A stretch of 64,000 nt of DNA from Rossellomorea aquimaris. Lineage in GTDB: Bacteria; Bacillota; Bacilli; Bacillales; Bacillaceae_B. Position 1 is the stretch's first letter. Each line of letters begins with the position of its first letter. A program made the translations under genes and the position numbers. The stretch covers positions 1 to 64,000 of the forward strand of contig NZ_JAIVAT010000007.1 in the NCBI RefSeq assembly GCF_020172085.1, read 5' to 3'. The notes beneath the pieces were generated by a model. The model did no database searches. It saw only the letters and a program-made list of their open reading frames with translations, and had not been told where the DNA came from. Shown here one piece after another: positions 18,844 to 29,816 of this stretch.

Positions 18844-19881
18844 ATGCTGAAAAGAGCTTTGATTATTGCGTTAAGCTCGTTGACACTTGTCGCATGTAGT
18901 TCAGATAAAGAGATAAAGAAAGAATCTGATAAAGAAGCCGCAACTCCAGTGGTGAAAGAAGAGACAGGCGTAGAAACGGAAGATATGTATCAATCCCCTT
19001 TAACAGGGGTGGGAGAAGAGAATGAGTCGACGGCCCGCTCGGTGGCTGTGATGGTGAATAACCATCCGAAGGCCCGGCCCCAATCAGGCTTATCCAAAGC
19101 GGATATCGTTTATGAAGTATTGGCAGAGGGGGATATCACTCGTTTTCTCGCCATATTCCAAAGCCGGATGCCGAAAGAAGTCGGTCCTGTACGAAGTGCA
19201 AGAGATTACTATATAGAACTTGCAAAAGGATATGATAGTTTGTATGTGGCTCATGGATACAGCCCTGAGGCGAAAGAAATGCTGATGAATGGTTTTATCG
19301 ATGATTTGAATGGGATCCAATATGACGGGACACTATTTAAGCGGGCAAGCTTCCGTAAAGCTCCTCATAATTCCTATATCACCTACGAGCATATCAAAGA
19401 GGGTGCGGATAAGAATGGTTTCGATATGAATCGCCCGCCTAAGGCACTGAATTTCAGTGATAAGGGAAAGATAAAAGGAGAAGCCGCAAATTCCGTGATG
19501 ATTTCATACAATCAAAATCCCCTGTTTAATGTTGTGTATGACTACAACGAAAAAGAAGGCCGATACGAGCGCTATTCAAATGGAGAACAAACCATCGATT
19601 ATGACTCGAAAGATCCTGTTCTGGTCGAAAACCTCCTCATCGTAGAAGCTTCACATCAGATTGTCGATGACGCTGGAAGGCGTGATATAGACATCGAATC
19701 AGGCGGGAATGCTTATTTGATACAAGATGGTAAGCTTCGTAAAGTTCACTGGGAGAACGTCGACGGCAGAATTCTTCCTTTTGAAAATGATAAACCTGTA
19801 AGCCTGCGAAAAGGATCGACATGGATCAACGTCATTCCAAGTTCTCCGGGGTTGACCGGTTCGGTATCTTATCAAGAATAG
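18844..19881 (+). CDS. yerB: DUF3048 lipoprotein YerB
   Basis: 345 residues with a lipoprotein signal peptide: positively charged start, hydrophobic stretch, lipobox LVAC with Cys18. A charged linker then leads to the DUF3048 domain (SVAVMVNNHPKARPQSGLSKADIVYEVLAEG near residue 65). It is expected on the outer face of the membrane. Its function is unknown. It sits between yerA and yerC as in B. subtilis. Confidence 0.9.
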   Translation: MLKRALIIALSSLTLVACSSDKEIKKESDKEAATPVVKEETGVETEDMYQSPLTGVGEENESTARSVAVMVNNHPKARPQSGLSKADIVYEVLAEGDITRFLAIFQSRMPKEVGPVRSARDYYIELAKGYDSLYVAHGYSPEAKEMLMNGFIDDLNGIQYDGTLFKRASFRKAPHNSYITYEHIKEGADKNGFDMNRPPKALNFSDKGKIKGEAANSVMISYNQNPLFNVVYDYNEKEGRYERYSNGEQTIDYDSKDPVLVENLLIVEASHQIVDDAGRRDIDIESGGNAYLIQDGKLRKVHWENVDGRILPFENDKPVSLRKGSTWINVIPSSPGLTGSVSYQE

Positions 19882-19901
19882 AAGGAAAAGGAGTCTTTTG
19901 A

Positions 19902-20201
19902 ATGCAAATAAATAAACTAAGAGGCAAGGAGCTGGATCAGTTATTCAATGCTGTTCTTTCCCTGCAGAATCTTGAAGAATGCTATCGTTTCTTTGATGAC
20001 CTTTGCACCATCAATGAAATTCAATCTCTTGCTCAACGTCTTGAAGTCGCACGTATGCTTCAGGATGGGAAGACCTATCATAAGATTGAAACGGAAACAG
20101 GTGCAAGTACCGCAACGATTTCCCGTGTGAAACGCTGCTTGAATTACGGAAATGATGCGTATCAGTTAGTGTTGGATCGTGTACATCAGGAAGAGAAATA
20201 A
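19902..20201 (+). CDS. yerC: TrpR-like DNA-binding protein YerC
   Basis: 99 residues. It has a Trp-repressor-like helix-turn-helix: INEIQSLAQRLEVARML, then GKTYHKIETETGASTATISRVKRCL (recognition helix near residues 68-80). It is a probable transcription regulator of unknown regulon. It is the last gene before a terminator. Confidence 0.9.
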   Translation: MQINKLRGKELDQLFNAVLSLQNLEECYRFFDDLCTINEIQSLAQRLEVARMLQDGKTYHKIETETGASTATISRVKRCLNYGNDAYQLVLDRVHQEEK

Positions 20202-20205
20202 TGGA

Positions 20206-20241
20206 AGGACCGCTGTCGATGACGAGCGGTCTTTGTTTTTT
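20206..20241 (+). terminator. Intrinsic terminator after yerC
   Basis: GACCGCT (20208-20214) pairs with AGCGGTC (20225-20231), with the loop GTCGATGACG partly self-paired, followed by TTTGTTTTTT. Confidence 0.88.
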
Positions 20242-20246
20242 GTCCG

Positions 20247-20625
20247 GGTGTCATCCAGCTCCGGCGGCTAGCCCCTCGAGGTCATAAGTCAACCTGTCCA
20301 AAAAGACAAAAAGCGCCTTTCCGGCCAGTTCGCCTTATGCTTGTCGGGTCTGAGCAAGCCGCCTCTGCTTTTGGTGTCATCCAGCTCCGGCGGCTAGAGG
20401 CTCGAGGTCATAAGCAAAACCTGCCAAAAAGGCAAAGAACGCCTTCCCGGCAGGTTTATCTTATGCTTGTCGCCTCTGGGCGAGCCGCTTCCGCTTTTGG
20501 TGTCATCCAGCTCCAGCGGCTAGAGGCTCGAGGTCATAAGCAAAACCTACCAAAAAGGCAAAGAGCGCCTTCCCGGTAGGTTCATCTTATGCTTGTCGCC
20601 TCTGGGCAAGCCGCCTCCGCTTTTG
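20247..20625 (+). repeat. Three tandem 126-bp structured repeats (family B)
   Basis: Head-to-tail copies run 20247-20372, 20373-20498 and about 20499-20625, each starting GGTGTCATCCAGCTC and ending GCCGCCTC(C/T)GCTTTT. Each folds on itself: GGCGGCT with AGCCGCC, GAGG..CATAAG with CTTATG..CCTC, and an apical hairpin. In copy 2 the apical stem is CCTGCC/GGCAGG; in copy 3 it is CCTACC/GGTAGG, a compensatory pair change. A further diverged copy, inverted, is at 54666-54790. The 20202-20694 gap holds nothing else except the terminator and the pcrB promoter. Confidence 0.9.
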
Positions 20626-20694
20626 TAGTTAATGCGACTCCCACCCACAAATGATATAATACGTTAGATGGATGTATGAATGGAGGAACAGCGC

Positions 20695-21381
20695 ATGTAT
20701 GATGTCCAAGAGTGGCGCCATGTATTTAAACTAGATCCGAATAAGACAATAGATGATGAAGATTTAGAAGCAGTATGTGAATCAGGAACAGACGCGATTA
20801 TCGTAGGGGGAACGGACGGTGTAACCCTTGAAAAGGTTCTTGATTTGATGGCACGAGTGAGACGATATACGGTTCCTTGTATTCTGGAGGTGTCGAATCT
20901 GGAGTCGATTACTCCGGGCTTCGATTTATATTTCATTCCCATGGTGATGAACAGTCAGAATATGAACTGGGTGACGGGATTACATCACCAGGCGGTCAAG
21001 GAATATGGAGAAATCATGAATTGGGACGAAATCCTGGTAGAAGGATATTGTATATTGAACCGTGACTGCAAGGCAGCACAAGTAACGGAAGCAAACACAG
21101 ACATTTCAAGTGAAGACGCGGCAGCTTATGCCATGATGGCAGAAAGGATGTTCAATCTGCCGATCTTTTACCTGGAATACAGTGGTACATATGGGGATGT
21201 AGAAACCGTGAAAGAAGTAAAAGATTCCCTTGAAAACACGACTTTATTCTATGGAGGCGGCATCAAATCCGTACAGCAGGCGAAGGAAATGGCCGCGGTT
21301 TCTGATGTTGTAGTGGTTGGGAATGTTGTATATGACAACGTAAAGGAAGCATTGAAAACGGTAAAAGCTGTGAAGGGATAA
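20695..21381 (+). CDS. pcrB: Heptaprenylglyceryl phosphate synthase, PcrB
   Basis: A 228-residue TIM-barrel prenyltransferase that transfers heptaprenyl to glycerol-1-phosphate (bacterial archaeal-type lipid precursor). It begins [17 protein letters not shown]. Phosphate-binding blocks are [10 protein letters not shown] near residue 33 and [13 protein letters not shown] near residue 190. ATG 20695 has GGAGG at 20682-20686; an upstream in-frame ATG at 20680 lacks a site. A TATAAT is about 30 bp upstream. Confidence 0.94.
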   Translation: MYDVQEWRHVFKLDPNKTIDDEDLEAVCESGTDAIIVGGTDGVTLEKVLDLMARVRRYTVPCILEVSNLESITPGFDLYFIPMVMNSQNMNWVTGLHHQAVKEYGEIMNWDEILVEGYCILNRDCKAAQVTEANTDISSEDAAAYAMMAERMFNLPIFYLEYSGTYGDVETVKEVKDSLENTTLFYGGGIKSVQQAKEMAAVSDVVVVGNVVYDNVKEALKTVKAVKG

Positions 21382-21394
21382 GGATCCTACTGGA

Positions 21395-21403
21395 GGTCCG
21401 TCC
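21395..21403 (-). repeat. GGACGGACC element (3'-truncated context), minus orientation
   Basis: TGGAGGTCCGTCCTAG lies 13 bp after pcrB, between it and the SOS box of pcrA. It lacks the usual third C. Confidence 0.5.
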
Positions 21404-21433
21404 TAGAATGAGATATAATTGAAATACAAATAT

Positions 21434-21447
21434 AGAACGTACGTTCG
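21434..21447 (+). promoter_or_regulatory. LexA (DinR) SOS box upstream of pcrA
   Basis: AGAACGTACGTTCG contains GAAC-N4-GTTC and matches the Bacillus consensus CGAACRNRYGTTYC at 12 of 14 positions. It lies 19 bp before the pcrA start. In B. subtilis the pcrB-pcrA-ligA-yerH region is, from memory, part of the SOS regulon. Confidence 0.8.
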
Positions 21448-21465
21448 TTATGGTGGTGAGAGAGT

Positions 21466-23691
21466 ATGCAATTTTTGACTGATCGATTGTTGAATGGAAT
21501 GAATCCGCAGCAGGCTGAAGCGGTGAAGGCGACTGAGGGGCCGTTACTGATCATGGCAGGGGCAGGCTCAGGGAAGACAAGAGTGTTGACGCATCGGATT
21601 GCGTATTTGATGGTGGAAAAAGGGGTCAATCCTTATAATATTTTAGCGATTACCTTTACAAATAAAGCCGCAAGAGAAATGAAGGATCGTATCTATAACA
21701 TCCTTGGAGGAGCGTCGGAGAACATTTGGATCTCCACTTTCCACAGCATGTGTGTACGGATCCTTCGCCGTGATATTGACCGGATCGGATTAAGCCGAAA
21801 CTTCACGATCCTGGACTCGACAGATCAGCAGTCTGTCATTAAATCGATTTTAAAAGAAAAAAATATAGACCCAAAGAAATTTGATCCTCGTTCCCTTCTT
21901 GGATCAATTAGCTCTGCGAAAAATGAGCTGACTACACCCGAAGAATTATCCAAACAGGTAGGGGGATATTACGACCAGGTCGTTTCGGACGTGTACACGG
22001 AGTATCAGAAGCGATTACGAAAGAATCAGGCGCTTGATTTCGATGATCTGATCATGACGACGATTCAATTGTTTCAACGTGTACCGGAAGTATTGGAGTT
22101 TTATCAGCGCAAGTTTCAGTATATACACGTGGATGAGTATCAGGATACGAACAGAGCGCAATATATGCTCGTAAAACTGCTCGCATCCCGTTTCCAGAAC
22201 CTCTGTGTAGTAGGGGATTCGGATCAGTCGATATATAAATGGCGCGGTGCGGACATTGCCAACATCCTGTCTTTTGAGAAGGATTATCCAAGAGCTACCG
22301 TAATTTTCCTTGAACAGAATTATCGTTCAACGAAAAGGATTCTTCAGGCGGCGAATGAAGTCATCCAGAAGAATTCAAACCGTAAACCGAAGAACCTGTG
22401 GACGGAAAATGATGACGGTGAGAAGATTTCCTATTTCAGGGCGGATACCGAGCAGACCGAAGCGCAATTCGTCACAGGAAAAATCAAAGAAATGATGGAA
22501 AACGGTAAGAGAAAGTATTCGGATTTTGCCATTTTGTATCGCACGAACGCCCAGTCCCGTGTGATGGAGGAAGTTCTTCTTAAATCGAATATCGAATATT
22601 CCATCGTGGGCGGCATCAAGTTCTATGACCGTAAAGAGATCAAGGATATTTTAGCGTATTTGAGACTCATTTCGAATCCTGATGATGACATCAGCTTGCA
22701 GCGTGTCATCAATGTACCGAAGAGGGGTGTCGGTGCCACGTCCATTGATAAAATCGCCCGTTACGCTCAAGACCATGATATTTCCATGTTCAGGGCGCTT
22801 GCAGAAGCGGACTTCATCGGACTCAGCCCTAAAATCACCAAGGCCGTGATTGAATTCATGGAGATGGTGAAAGGCTATACGAGTATGCAGGAGTATCTAT
22901 CTGTAACGGAACTGGTAGAAGAAATTCTTGAGAAATCAGGCTATACAGACATGCTGAAAGCAGAAAAGTCCATCGAGTCCCAATCAAGACTCGAGAACTT
23001 GGACGAGTTCCTGTCAGTAACAAAAAGCTTTGAGGAATCAAACGACGATAAGAGCTTGGTGGCGTTTTTAACAGATCTTGCTTTGGTTGCCGATATAGAT
23101 AAGCTTGATGAAGACGACCAACCGAAGGATTCTGTCATCTTAATGACCCTTCACGCAGCCAAAGGTTTAGAGTTTCCTGTTGTCTTCCTCATGGGAATGG
23201 AGGAAGGGGTATTCCCTCACAGCCGTTCCCTTATGGAAGAAGATGAAATGGAAGAAGAGCGCCGCTTGGCATATGTGGGAATCACCCGTTCAGAAGAGCA
23301 GCTCTTCTTGACGAATGCCCAGATGAGAACACTCTTCGGGCAAACGAAGATGAACCCGGTTTCCCGTTTCATCAGCGAAATTCCAGCAGACCTGCTGGAC
23401 GATGTGATGGCAGAAAAGAAGAGTGCCTTCACGCCATTTGGGAAGTCAGCTTCGAAATCACCATCGCGCCCTACGCCGAGAAAGCCGGTTTCACGTCCAG
23501 TCCAAACCACTACGGGTGGAGAATCCGTTGCGTGGCAGGTTGGGGATAAGGCCCAGCATAAGAAGTGGGGAACGGGAACGGTTGTCAGTGTGAAAGGATC
23601 CGGAGACAGTGTCGAGCTCGATATTGCCTTCCCTAGTCCAATGGGAATCAAGCGTCTACTGGCCAAATTCGCTCCAATTGAAAAAGCGTGA
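21466..23691 (+). CDS. pcrA: ATP-dependent DNA helicase PcrA (UvrD family)
   Basis: 741 residues, superfamily 1A helicase. Walker A is AGAGSGKT (Lys37). [11 protein letters not shown] is motif Ia, HVDEYQDTN is Walker [15 protein letters not shown] is motif III and [18 protein letters not shown] is motif V. The C-terminal Tudor-like region ([17 protein letters not shown]) binds RNA polymerase in PcrA. It unwinds DNA in repair and rolling-circle replication. It has an SOS box upstream and ligA downstream. Confidence 0.97.
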   Translation: MQFLTDRLLNGMNPQQAEAVKATEGPLLIMAGAGSGKTRVLTHRIAYLMVEKGVNPYNILAITFTNKAAREMKDRIYNILGGASENIWISTFHSMCVRILRRDIDRIGLSRNFTILDSTDQQSVIKSILKEKNIDPKKFDPRSLLGSISSAKNELTTPEELSKQVGGYYDQVVSDVYTEYQKRLRKNQALDFDDLIMTTIQLFQRVPEVLEFYQRKFQYIHVDEYQDTNRAQYMLVKLLASRFQNLCVVGDSDQSIYKWRGADIANILSFEKDYPRATVIFLEQNYRSTKRILQAANEVIQKNSNRKPKNLWTENDDGEKISYFRADTEQTEAQFVTGKIKEMMENGKRKYSDFAILYRTNAQSRVMEEVLLKSNIEYSIVGGIKFYDRKEIKDILAYLRLISNPDDDISLQRVINVPKRGVGATSIDKIARYAQDHDISMFRALAEADFIGLSPKITKAVIEFMEMVKGYTSMQEYLSVTELVEEILEKSGYTDMLKAEKSIESQSRLENLDEFLSVTKSFEESNDDKSLVAFLTDLALVADIDKLDEDDQPKDSVILMTLHAAKGLEFPVVFLMGMEEGVFPHSRSLMEEDEMEEERRLAYVGITRSEEQLFLTNAQMRTLFGQTKMNPVSRFISEIPADLLDDVMAEKKSAFTPFGKSASKSPSRPTPRKPVSRPVQTTTGGESVAWQVGDKAQHKKWGTGTVVSVKGSGDSVELDIAFPSPMGIKRLLAKFAPIEKA

Positions 23692-25758
<2,067 letters not shown>

Positions 25759-25773
25759 GAGGTGTAACGAGGA

Positions 25774-26925
25774 ATGAAAAAAGGGATTTCGGTCGCACTC
25801 TCCGCATTGTTGTTGTTGGGAGGCTGCGCTCCGACATTTGAGAAACAGGATCAGGTCGTTCAGGAAAATCAGGACAGCGAAGCGAAGAAGGCCATCATAC
25901 CAAGCTTCCAAATTTCGAAAGAATACTACAAGACGATGCTTCCGTATGAAACGAGTAATACTCGGGGCGTCGTCGTGAATGATCTGGGATCCAGATACGA
26001 TATCAATGAAATCGAAAAGGGTTTGCTGCGGGTGGCTCAGAATCGATTCTCAACGGAAGAATACTTCTTTAAAGAAGGCCAGTTCCTGACGAAGAAAACG
26101 GTGGATAGCTGGCTTCAAAGAAAGTATACAAGTGAACAACTGAAGGAAAAAGGACTTAAGGAGTCTGAAAATGTGGGTCTGAATCCCGTTCAATCAAGCG
26201 GAGAGAATGCCCCTATTTACCTTGCTCATGTGATTGAACATAATTATCTAATGAAAAAAGAAGACAACAAGGTGCGCCTCGGTGGAGTCGCCATCGCCCT
26301 ATCCCTGAATTCTGTTCAATATGAGACCAATATGTCAAATGGGACCAGAACAGTCAAAAATATCAGCAATGAAGTGTTGAAACAACAGGGAGCGAAAATC
26401 GCAGACGAAGTCCTGAAGCGCCTTCGTCAGAAAAAAGAACTTCAAAATGTCCCGATTATGATTTCTCTTTACAAGCAGGCTCCTAAAGATCAGGTCGTCC
26501 CTGGTCACTTCTTTGCTTATACGACGGTGGAGCCGAAGGATAGCGGCATTCAAGATTGGAAAGGAATCAATGAAGATTATTATTTATTCCCTTCTCCTGA
26601 AGCCGAGGACAACCATCCGAACGATTACAAAGTCTTTAATGAGTTTAAAACAGACATTGAAAAGTATTTCCCGGTCTACACGGGACTGACGGGACAAGCG
26701 CTCTATCAAAATCAGAAACTATCCAAGATGGAATTCGAGGTGGCCCTTTCGTTCCAGGGAAAAGCTGAAACCATCGGATTCGCCCAGCATCTCAAGAATA
26801 TGATCAGTAAACAGACCCCGGACAGCTGGGACGTAGAACTTCTCGTCTCCTCTTCCTACGGACCCGAAGCCCTCATCGTGAAAAAACAGGGCAGTAAAGA
26901 AACCTATTTGCACATCTATGAATAA
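25774..26925 (+). CDS. camS: CamS-family sex pheromone lipoprotein (YerH)
   Basis: 383 residues. The signal peptide ends in lipobox LLGGC (Cys19). The mature part matches the CamS/YerH family (SNTRGVVVNDLGSRYDINEIEKGLLR near residue 62, PVYTGLTGQALY near residue 300). In enterococci such lipoprotein signal peptides are processed to peptide pheromones; in Bacillus the role is unclear. It is last in the pcrB-pcrA-ligA-camS run, 15 bp after ligA. Confidence 0.9.
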   Translation: MKKGISVALSALLLLGGCAPTFEKQDQVVQENQDSEAKKAIIPSFQISKEYYKTMLPYETSNTRGVVVNDLGSRYDINEIEKGLLRVAQNRFSTEEYFFKEGQFLTKKTVDSWLQRKYTSEQLKEKGLKESENVGLNPVQSSGENAPIYLAHVIEHNYLMKKEDNKVRLGGVAIALSLNSVQYETNMSNGTRTVKNISNEVLKQQGAKIADEVLKRLRQKKELQNVPIMISLYKQAPKDQVVPGHFFAYTTVEPKDSGIQDWKGINEDYYLFPSPEAEDNHPNDYKVFNEFKTDIEKYFPVYTGLTGQALYQNQKLSKMEFEVALSFQGKAETIGFAQHLKNMISKQTPDSWDVELLVSSSYGPEALIVKKQGSKETYLHIYE

Positions 26926-26929
26926 ACAG

Positions 26930-26966
26930 AAAAAGAACTAATCCGCATAAGGGTTAGTTCTTTTTT
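26930..26966 (+). terminator. Intrinsic terminator after camS
   Basis: AAGAACTAA (26933-26941) pairs with TTAGTTCTT (26953-26961) and continues into T6. A GGACGGACC element starts directly after. Confidence 0.9.
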
Positions 26967-26972
26967 AGTGAG

Positions 26973-26981
26973 GGACGGACC
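26973..26981 (+). repeat. GGACGGACC element, plus orientation
   Basis: Within GTGAGGGACGGACCTTCG, just after the camS terminator. An open frame starting here (26968) has no ribosome binding site. Confidence 0.6.
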
Positions 26982-27199
26982 TTCGAATTATAGAAGTAGG
27001 TATTTTCTCGAAGGCTTATTTATTTTAGTAAAGACTTTGATTTGCAAACACTCTGTCATCGAGAATGTTCTAAGGCTTAGGGGAGCTGCTTTACTCAGCT
27101 ATAAAAACAAGATCTTAGTGACAGAGCTAAATGGTGCTGAAAAACAGGTGAGAAGTTGATTAGTTTACTTTAATTGAAGTAAAAAAACTTATGCTTTGA

Positions 27200-27326
27200 A
27201 GTTGATTGGAGCGGAAGGTGCTCGACTCCTGCGGGAAACGCTGGACAGGTGAGACCCCACAGGGCGAAGCCCGAGGAGGCTCACCGCCAGCCCCGCGGAA
27301 AGCGAGCACCTGGAGCGGAAATCAAC
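27200..27326 (+). repeat. Structured 127-bp repeat, family A, copy 1
   Basis: The ends are inverted repeats (GTTGATT...AGGTGCTCG and CGAGCACC...AATCAAC). An inner GGTGAG/CTCACC stem and a GGGCGAAGCCC hairpin lie in the middle. The core (CTCCTGCGGGAAACG, then GTGAGACCCCACAGG) recurs at 40798 and 54618. The 26926-27429 gap contains only this, a terminator and one GGACGGACC element. About 80 bp before it, GTGACAGAGCTAAATGGT is shared with the flank of the 54618 copy. Confidence 0.85.
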
Positions 27327-27429
27327 CACCACTCGTTTCGTCAAGATAACGATAACAGCTTTACAAAAAATGAAACTACCAGGCCTTTTCTTACGTAGAA
27401 CGGGTATAGAACAAAAGAGGTGAAACAGT

Positions 27430-27699
27430 ATGAACGGATATTATTTATTTGGACTCATCGTTGCCCTTGTACTATTTGTTGTCACGCTAATCATGATCCC
27501 TATTCAGTATCGTTATATTAAAGCCATGGAAGAGGAAAAGAAAAAGAATCGATCACAGGGGAAGATGTTTGAGGATATGCCTGTCCAGGAGCAGGTTCTT
27601 CACCACAATGCTCAGTCCAATCCCCTTTTTATCCCTGCCAACATCATCGCTCATATCCTATACAAAATGAAAAATAGGGGAGGAGGAGAAGGACGATGA
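27430..27699 (+). CDS. Small single-pass membrane protein, unknown function
   Basis: 89 residues. One strong N-terminal membrane helix (LFGLIVALVLFVVTLIMIPI, residues 6-25) is followed by a charged cytoplasmic tail (EEEKKKNRSQGKMFEDMPVQEQ) and a Gly-rich end. It may belong to one of the DUF families of short Bacillus membrane proteins; I cannot name it with certainty. AAAGAGGTGAAACAGT precedes the ATG. It overlaps the next micro-gene by 4 bp (ATGA), so the two form a coupled pair. Confidence 0.75.
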   Translation: MNGYYLFGLIVALVLFVVTLIMIPIQYRYIKAMEEEKKKNRSQGKMFEDMPVQEQVLHHNAQSNPLFIPANIIAHILYKMKNRGGGEGR

Positions 27700-27809
27700 G
27701 TTTCATCGCTTTTATAATGGCCGGTACGGCCCTTACCTTTGCATTTCATGTACTTGAACAAAATAAAAAATTAGAAAAGAGAATCCACGAATTGGAGCAC
27801 AAGCTGTAA
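27696..27809 (+). CDS. 37-residue membrane micro-protein with coiled-coil tail
   Basis: ATG 27696 overlaps the stop of the preceding gene, with GGGGAGGAGGAG just upstream. The product has a short hydrophobic helix (SFIAFIMAGTALTFAFHV, residues 2-19) and a charged heptad-like tail ending KKLEKRIHELEHKL. Single helix plus short coiled coil suggests a membrane-anchored partner of the preceding protein; that is inference. A strong inverted-pair hairpin follows. Confidence 0.65.
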   Translation: MSFIAFIMAGTALTFAFHVLEQNKKLEKRIHELEHKL

Positions 27810-27825
27810 ACAAACTGTATGCCTG

Positions 27826-27869
27826 AAGGTCCGTCCCTCGCCGCTTTAACGCGATGAGGGACGGACCTT
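27826..27869 (+). terminator. Terminator-like hairpin made of an inverted GGACGGACC pair
   Basis: AAGGTCCGTCCCTC (27826-27839) pairs perfectly with GAGGGACGGACCTT (27856-27869), with additional CGC/GCG pairing inside. A pyrimidine-rich CTTTCCTTTCTTC follows. It probably ends the micro-protein transcript and separates it from aceB. Confidence 0.7.
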
Positions 27870-27957
27870 CTTTCCTTTCTTCAGAGGCGGTTTGAAACGG
27901 TTGCGAAAAATGTCGAATGAAATTTCTGAAAAAAGTGTTCCATATCTGTGTTAACTG

Positions 27958-27997
27958 TTATACAATACAAACATGTTAAATAATCTGTATTATAACA
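27958..27997 (+). promoter_or_regulatory. Inverted repeat in the aceB promoter region
   Basis: TTATACAATACA (27958-27969) and TGTATTATAA (27988-27997) are imperfect inverted repeats in an AT-rich stretch about 40-80 bp before malate synthase. This could be an operator; no regulator can be named. Confidence 0.3.
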
Positions 27998-28037
27998 ATA
28001 AGATTTGTTTAATACACGTAAGGAGTGAAAAGGTTCT

Positions 28038-29627
28038 ATGTCTACTCAAATGGTTGGTATCAAGGTAACCGGGGAATTCAGGACGGGCTTTGCGGACATT
28101 TTATCTCCGGAAGCTTTACAGTTTCTCGAACAATTGGAGCGTCGGTTCGGAGACAGACGCAAGGAGCTGTTACAGAACAGGGATAAGAAGCAGGAACGGA
28201 TCAATGGTGGAGAGCTTCCTCACTTTTTGCCGGAAACGGAATCGATTCGACAAAGCGAATGGAAGGTCGGACCGATCCCACAGGCTTTACAAGATCGAAG
28301 GGTGGAAATCACCGGACCCGTTGACCGGAAGATGGTCATCAATGCTCTGAACTCAGGAGCGAAATGTTTCATGGCATGTTTCGAAGATGCCACCTCACCT
28401 ACATGGACGAACCTCATAGAAGGACAGATCAACCTCAGAGATGCTGTACACCACACAATAGACTTCGAGACAAATGGCAAGCGTTATGAATTAAATCAGG
28501 AGCACGCGGTATTAATCGTACGACCGAGGGGACTTCATCTGGAAGAGAAACATATTGAACTGGATGGGAATCCATTATCCGGCAGCCTTGTCGACTTTGG
28601 TTTATTCTTTTTCCATAACGCGACACATTTAACCTCTACGAAGGATGGCCCTTATTTTTACTTACCTAAATTAGAAAGTCATCAGGAAGCACGTTTTTGG
28701 AACGATGTATTTAACTTTGCACAAGAATATGTGGGAATCCCCCAAGGGACGATCAAAGCGACAGTCCTGATCGAAACCATTACGGCCGCATTTGAAATGG
28801 ATGAAATCCTTTATGAGTTAAAGGAGCATTCAGCGGGATTGAACTGTGGAAGATGGGATTATATTTTCAGCTATATCAAAAAGCTTCGGGAACAGGAAAA
28901 TGTCGTCCTCCCAGATCGCTCGTCGGTTACGATGACAGCGCCGTTCATGAGAGCGTATTCCCTGCTTACAATCAAGACCTGTCACAGAAGAGGAGCTCCT
29001 GCCATAGGTGGGATGGCAGCGCAGATTCCTGTCAAGAATGATCCGGTTAAGAACGAAGAAGCCTTCAATAAGGTGAAGACAGACAAGGAAAGGGAAGCGC
29101 GTGATGGCCATGATGGTACATGGGTTGCCCACCCTGGTTTAGTACCGGTCGCCATGGAGGTTTTCAACCATGAGATGAAAACGGCCAATCAGATTGATGA
29201 GAAGACATTGAAAGGTCTTGAAGTAACAGAACAGGATCTTCTCGAGGTACCTCAAGGTGTGATAACAGAAGAAGGCGTCCGTTTGAATATCAATGTGGGC
29301 ATCCAATACATTTCATCGTGGCTGAGCGGACAGGGAGCGGCTCCGATCCATAATCTGATGGAGGATGTGGCGACAGCAGAAATTTCACGGGCTCAGCTAT
29401 GGCAATGGATCCGTCATCCGAAAGGGGTCCTTGACGATGGAAGGAACATCACCATGGAACTCTATGAACACCTGAAGCAGGAAGAACTGACGAAACTCAA
29501 AAGCCAATTAGGAGACGATCGATACAAGGAACGCCGATTCTCTGAAGCCGTCGACCTATTCGACCAGCTCATCCAGAACGACCAATTTACAGACTTCCTA
29601 ACCATCCCTGGCTATCAGATCCTTTAA
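28038..29627 (+). CDS. aceB: Malate synthase A (glyoxylate shunt)
   Basis: 529 residues, normal for the A isoform. It condenses glyoxylate with acetyl-CoA to malate. Family blocks are VEITGPVDRKMVINALNSGAK region near residue 90, FEDATSPTW, GPYFYLPKLES, and the catalytic region CGRWDYIFSYIKKL with MTAPFMRAY near residue 280. AAGGAGTG lies upstream. It is paired with isocitrate lyase 189 bp downstream. B. subtilis lacks this shunt, so this marks a difference from that species. Confidence 0.96.
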   Translation: MSTQMVGIKVTGEFRTGFADILSPEALQFLEQLERRFGDRRKELLQNRDKKQERINGGELPHFLPETESIRQSEWKVGPIPQALQDRRVEITGPVDRKMVINALNSGAKCFMACFEDATSPTWTNLIEGQINLRDAVHHTIDFETNGKRYELNQEHAVLIVRPRGLHLEEKHIELDGNPLSGSLVDFGLFFFHNATHLTSTKDGPYFYLPKLESHQEARFWNDVFNFAQEYVGIPQGTIKATVLIETITAAFEMDEILYELKEHSAGLNCGRWDYIFSYIKKLREQENVVLPDRSSVTMTAPFMRAYSLLTIKTCHRRGAPAIGGMAAQIPVKNDPVKNEEAFNKVKTDKEREARDGHDGTWVAHPGLVPVAMEVFNHEMKTANQIDEKTLKGLEVTEQDLLEVPQGVITEEGVRLNINVGIQYISSWLSGQGAAPIHNLMEDVATAEISRAQLWQWIRHPKGVLDDGRNITMELYEHLKQEELTKLKSQLGDDRYKERRFSEAVDLFDQLIQNDQFTDFLTIPGYQIL

Positions 29628-29637
29628 AGGGATAGAG

Positions 29638-29646
29638 GGACGGACC
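29638..29646 (+). repeat. GGACGGACC element, plus orientation
   Basis: Within GAGGGACGGACCTGA in the aceB-aceA gap; a direct copy follows 89 bp later. Confidence 0.6.
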
Positions 29647-29726
29647 TGAAAGTAAAATAGCCGTCCTGTAAACGTTGATATAGCAGGCACCATTGCTTTA
29701 TTCAATTACCGCTTCATTGTGATGAG

Positions 29727-29735
29727 GGACGGACC
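29727..29735 (+). repeat. GGACGGACC element, plus orientation
   Basis: Within GATGAGGGACGGACCTCAA, about 80 bp before aceA. Confidence 0.6.
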
Positions 29736-29816
29736 TCAATCACGAACGAAAAATGACGATAGAAATATACATCGATATGTATAAATAAACAAAACCAAAA
29801 AAGGGAGAGATATAAC

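Noticed and set aside
20337..20579. 80-residue reading frame across the 126-bp repeats
   Set aside because: The unit length is a multiple of three, so one frame stays open by chance. The frame is closed in copy 3 by a change that preserves base pairing; no ribosome binding site.
26968..27159. 63-residue frame after camS
   Set aside because: It begins within a GGACGGACC element directly after a terminator, with no ribosome binding site and no motif.
26926..27429. Insertion sequence remnant around the 27200 repeat
   Set aside because: No transposase reading frame or fragment is visible; the 127-bp unit is non-coding.
27888..27905. Catabolite-responsive (cre) element before aceB
   Set aside because: TGAAACGGTTGCGA lacks one base of the expected spacing around the central CG, so the match is not good enough, though CcpA control of aceBA would be plausible.
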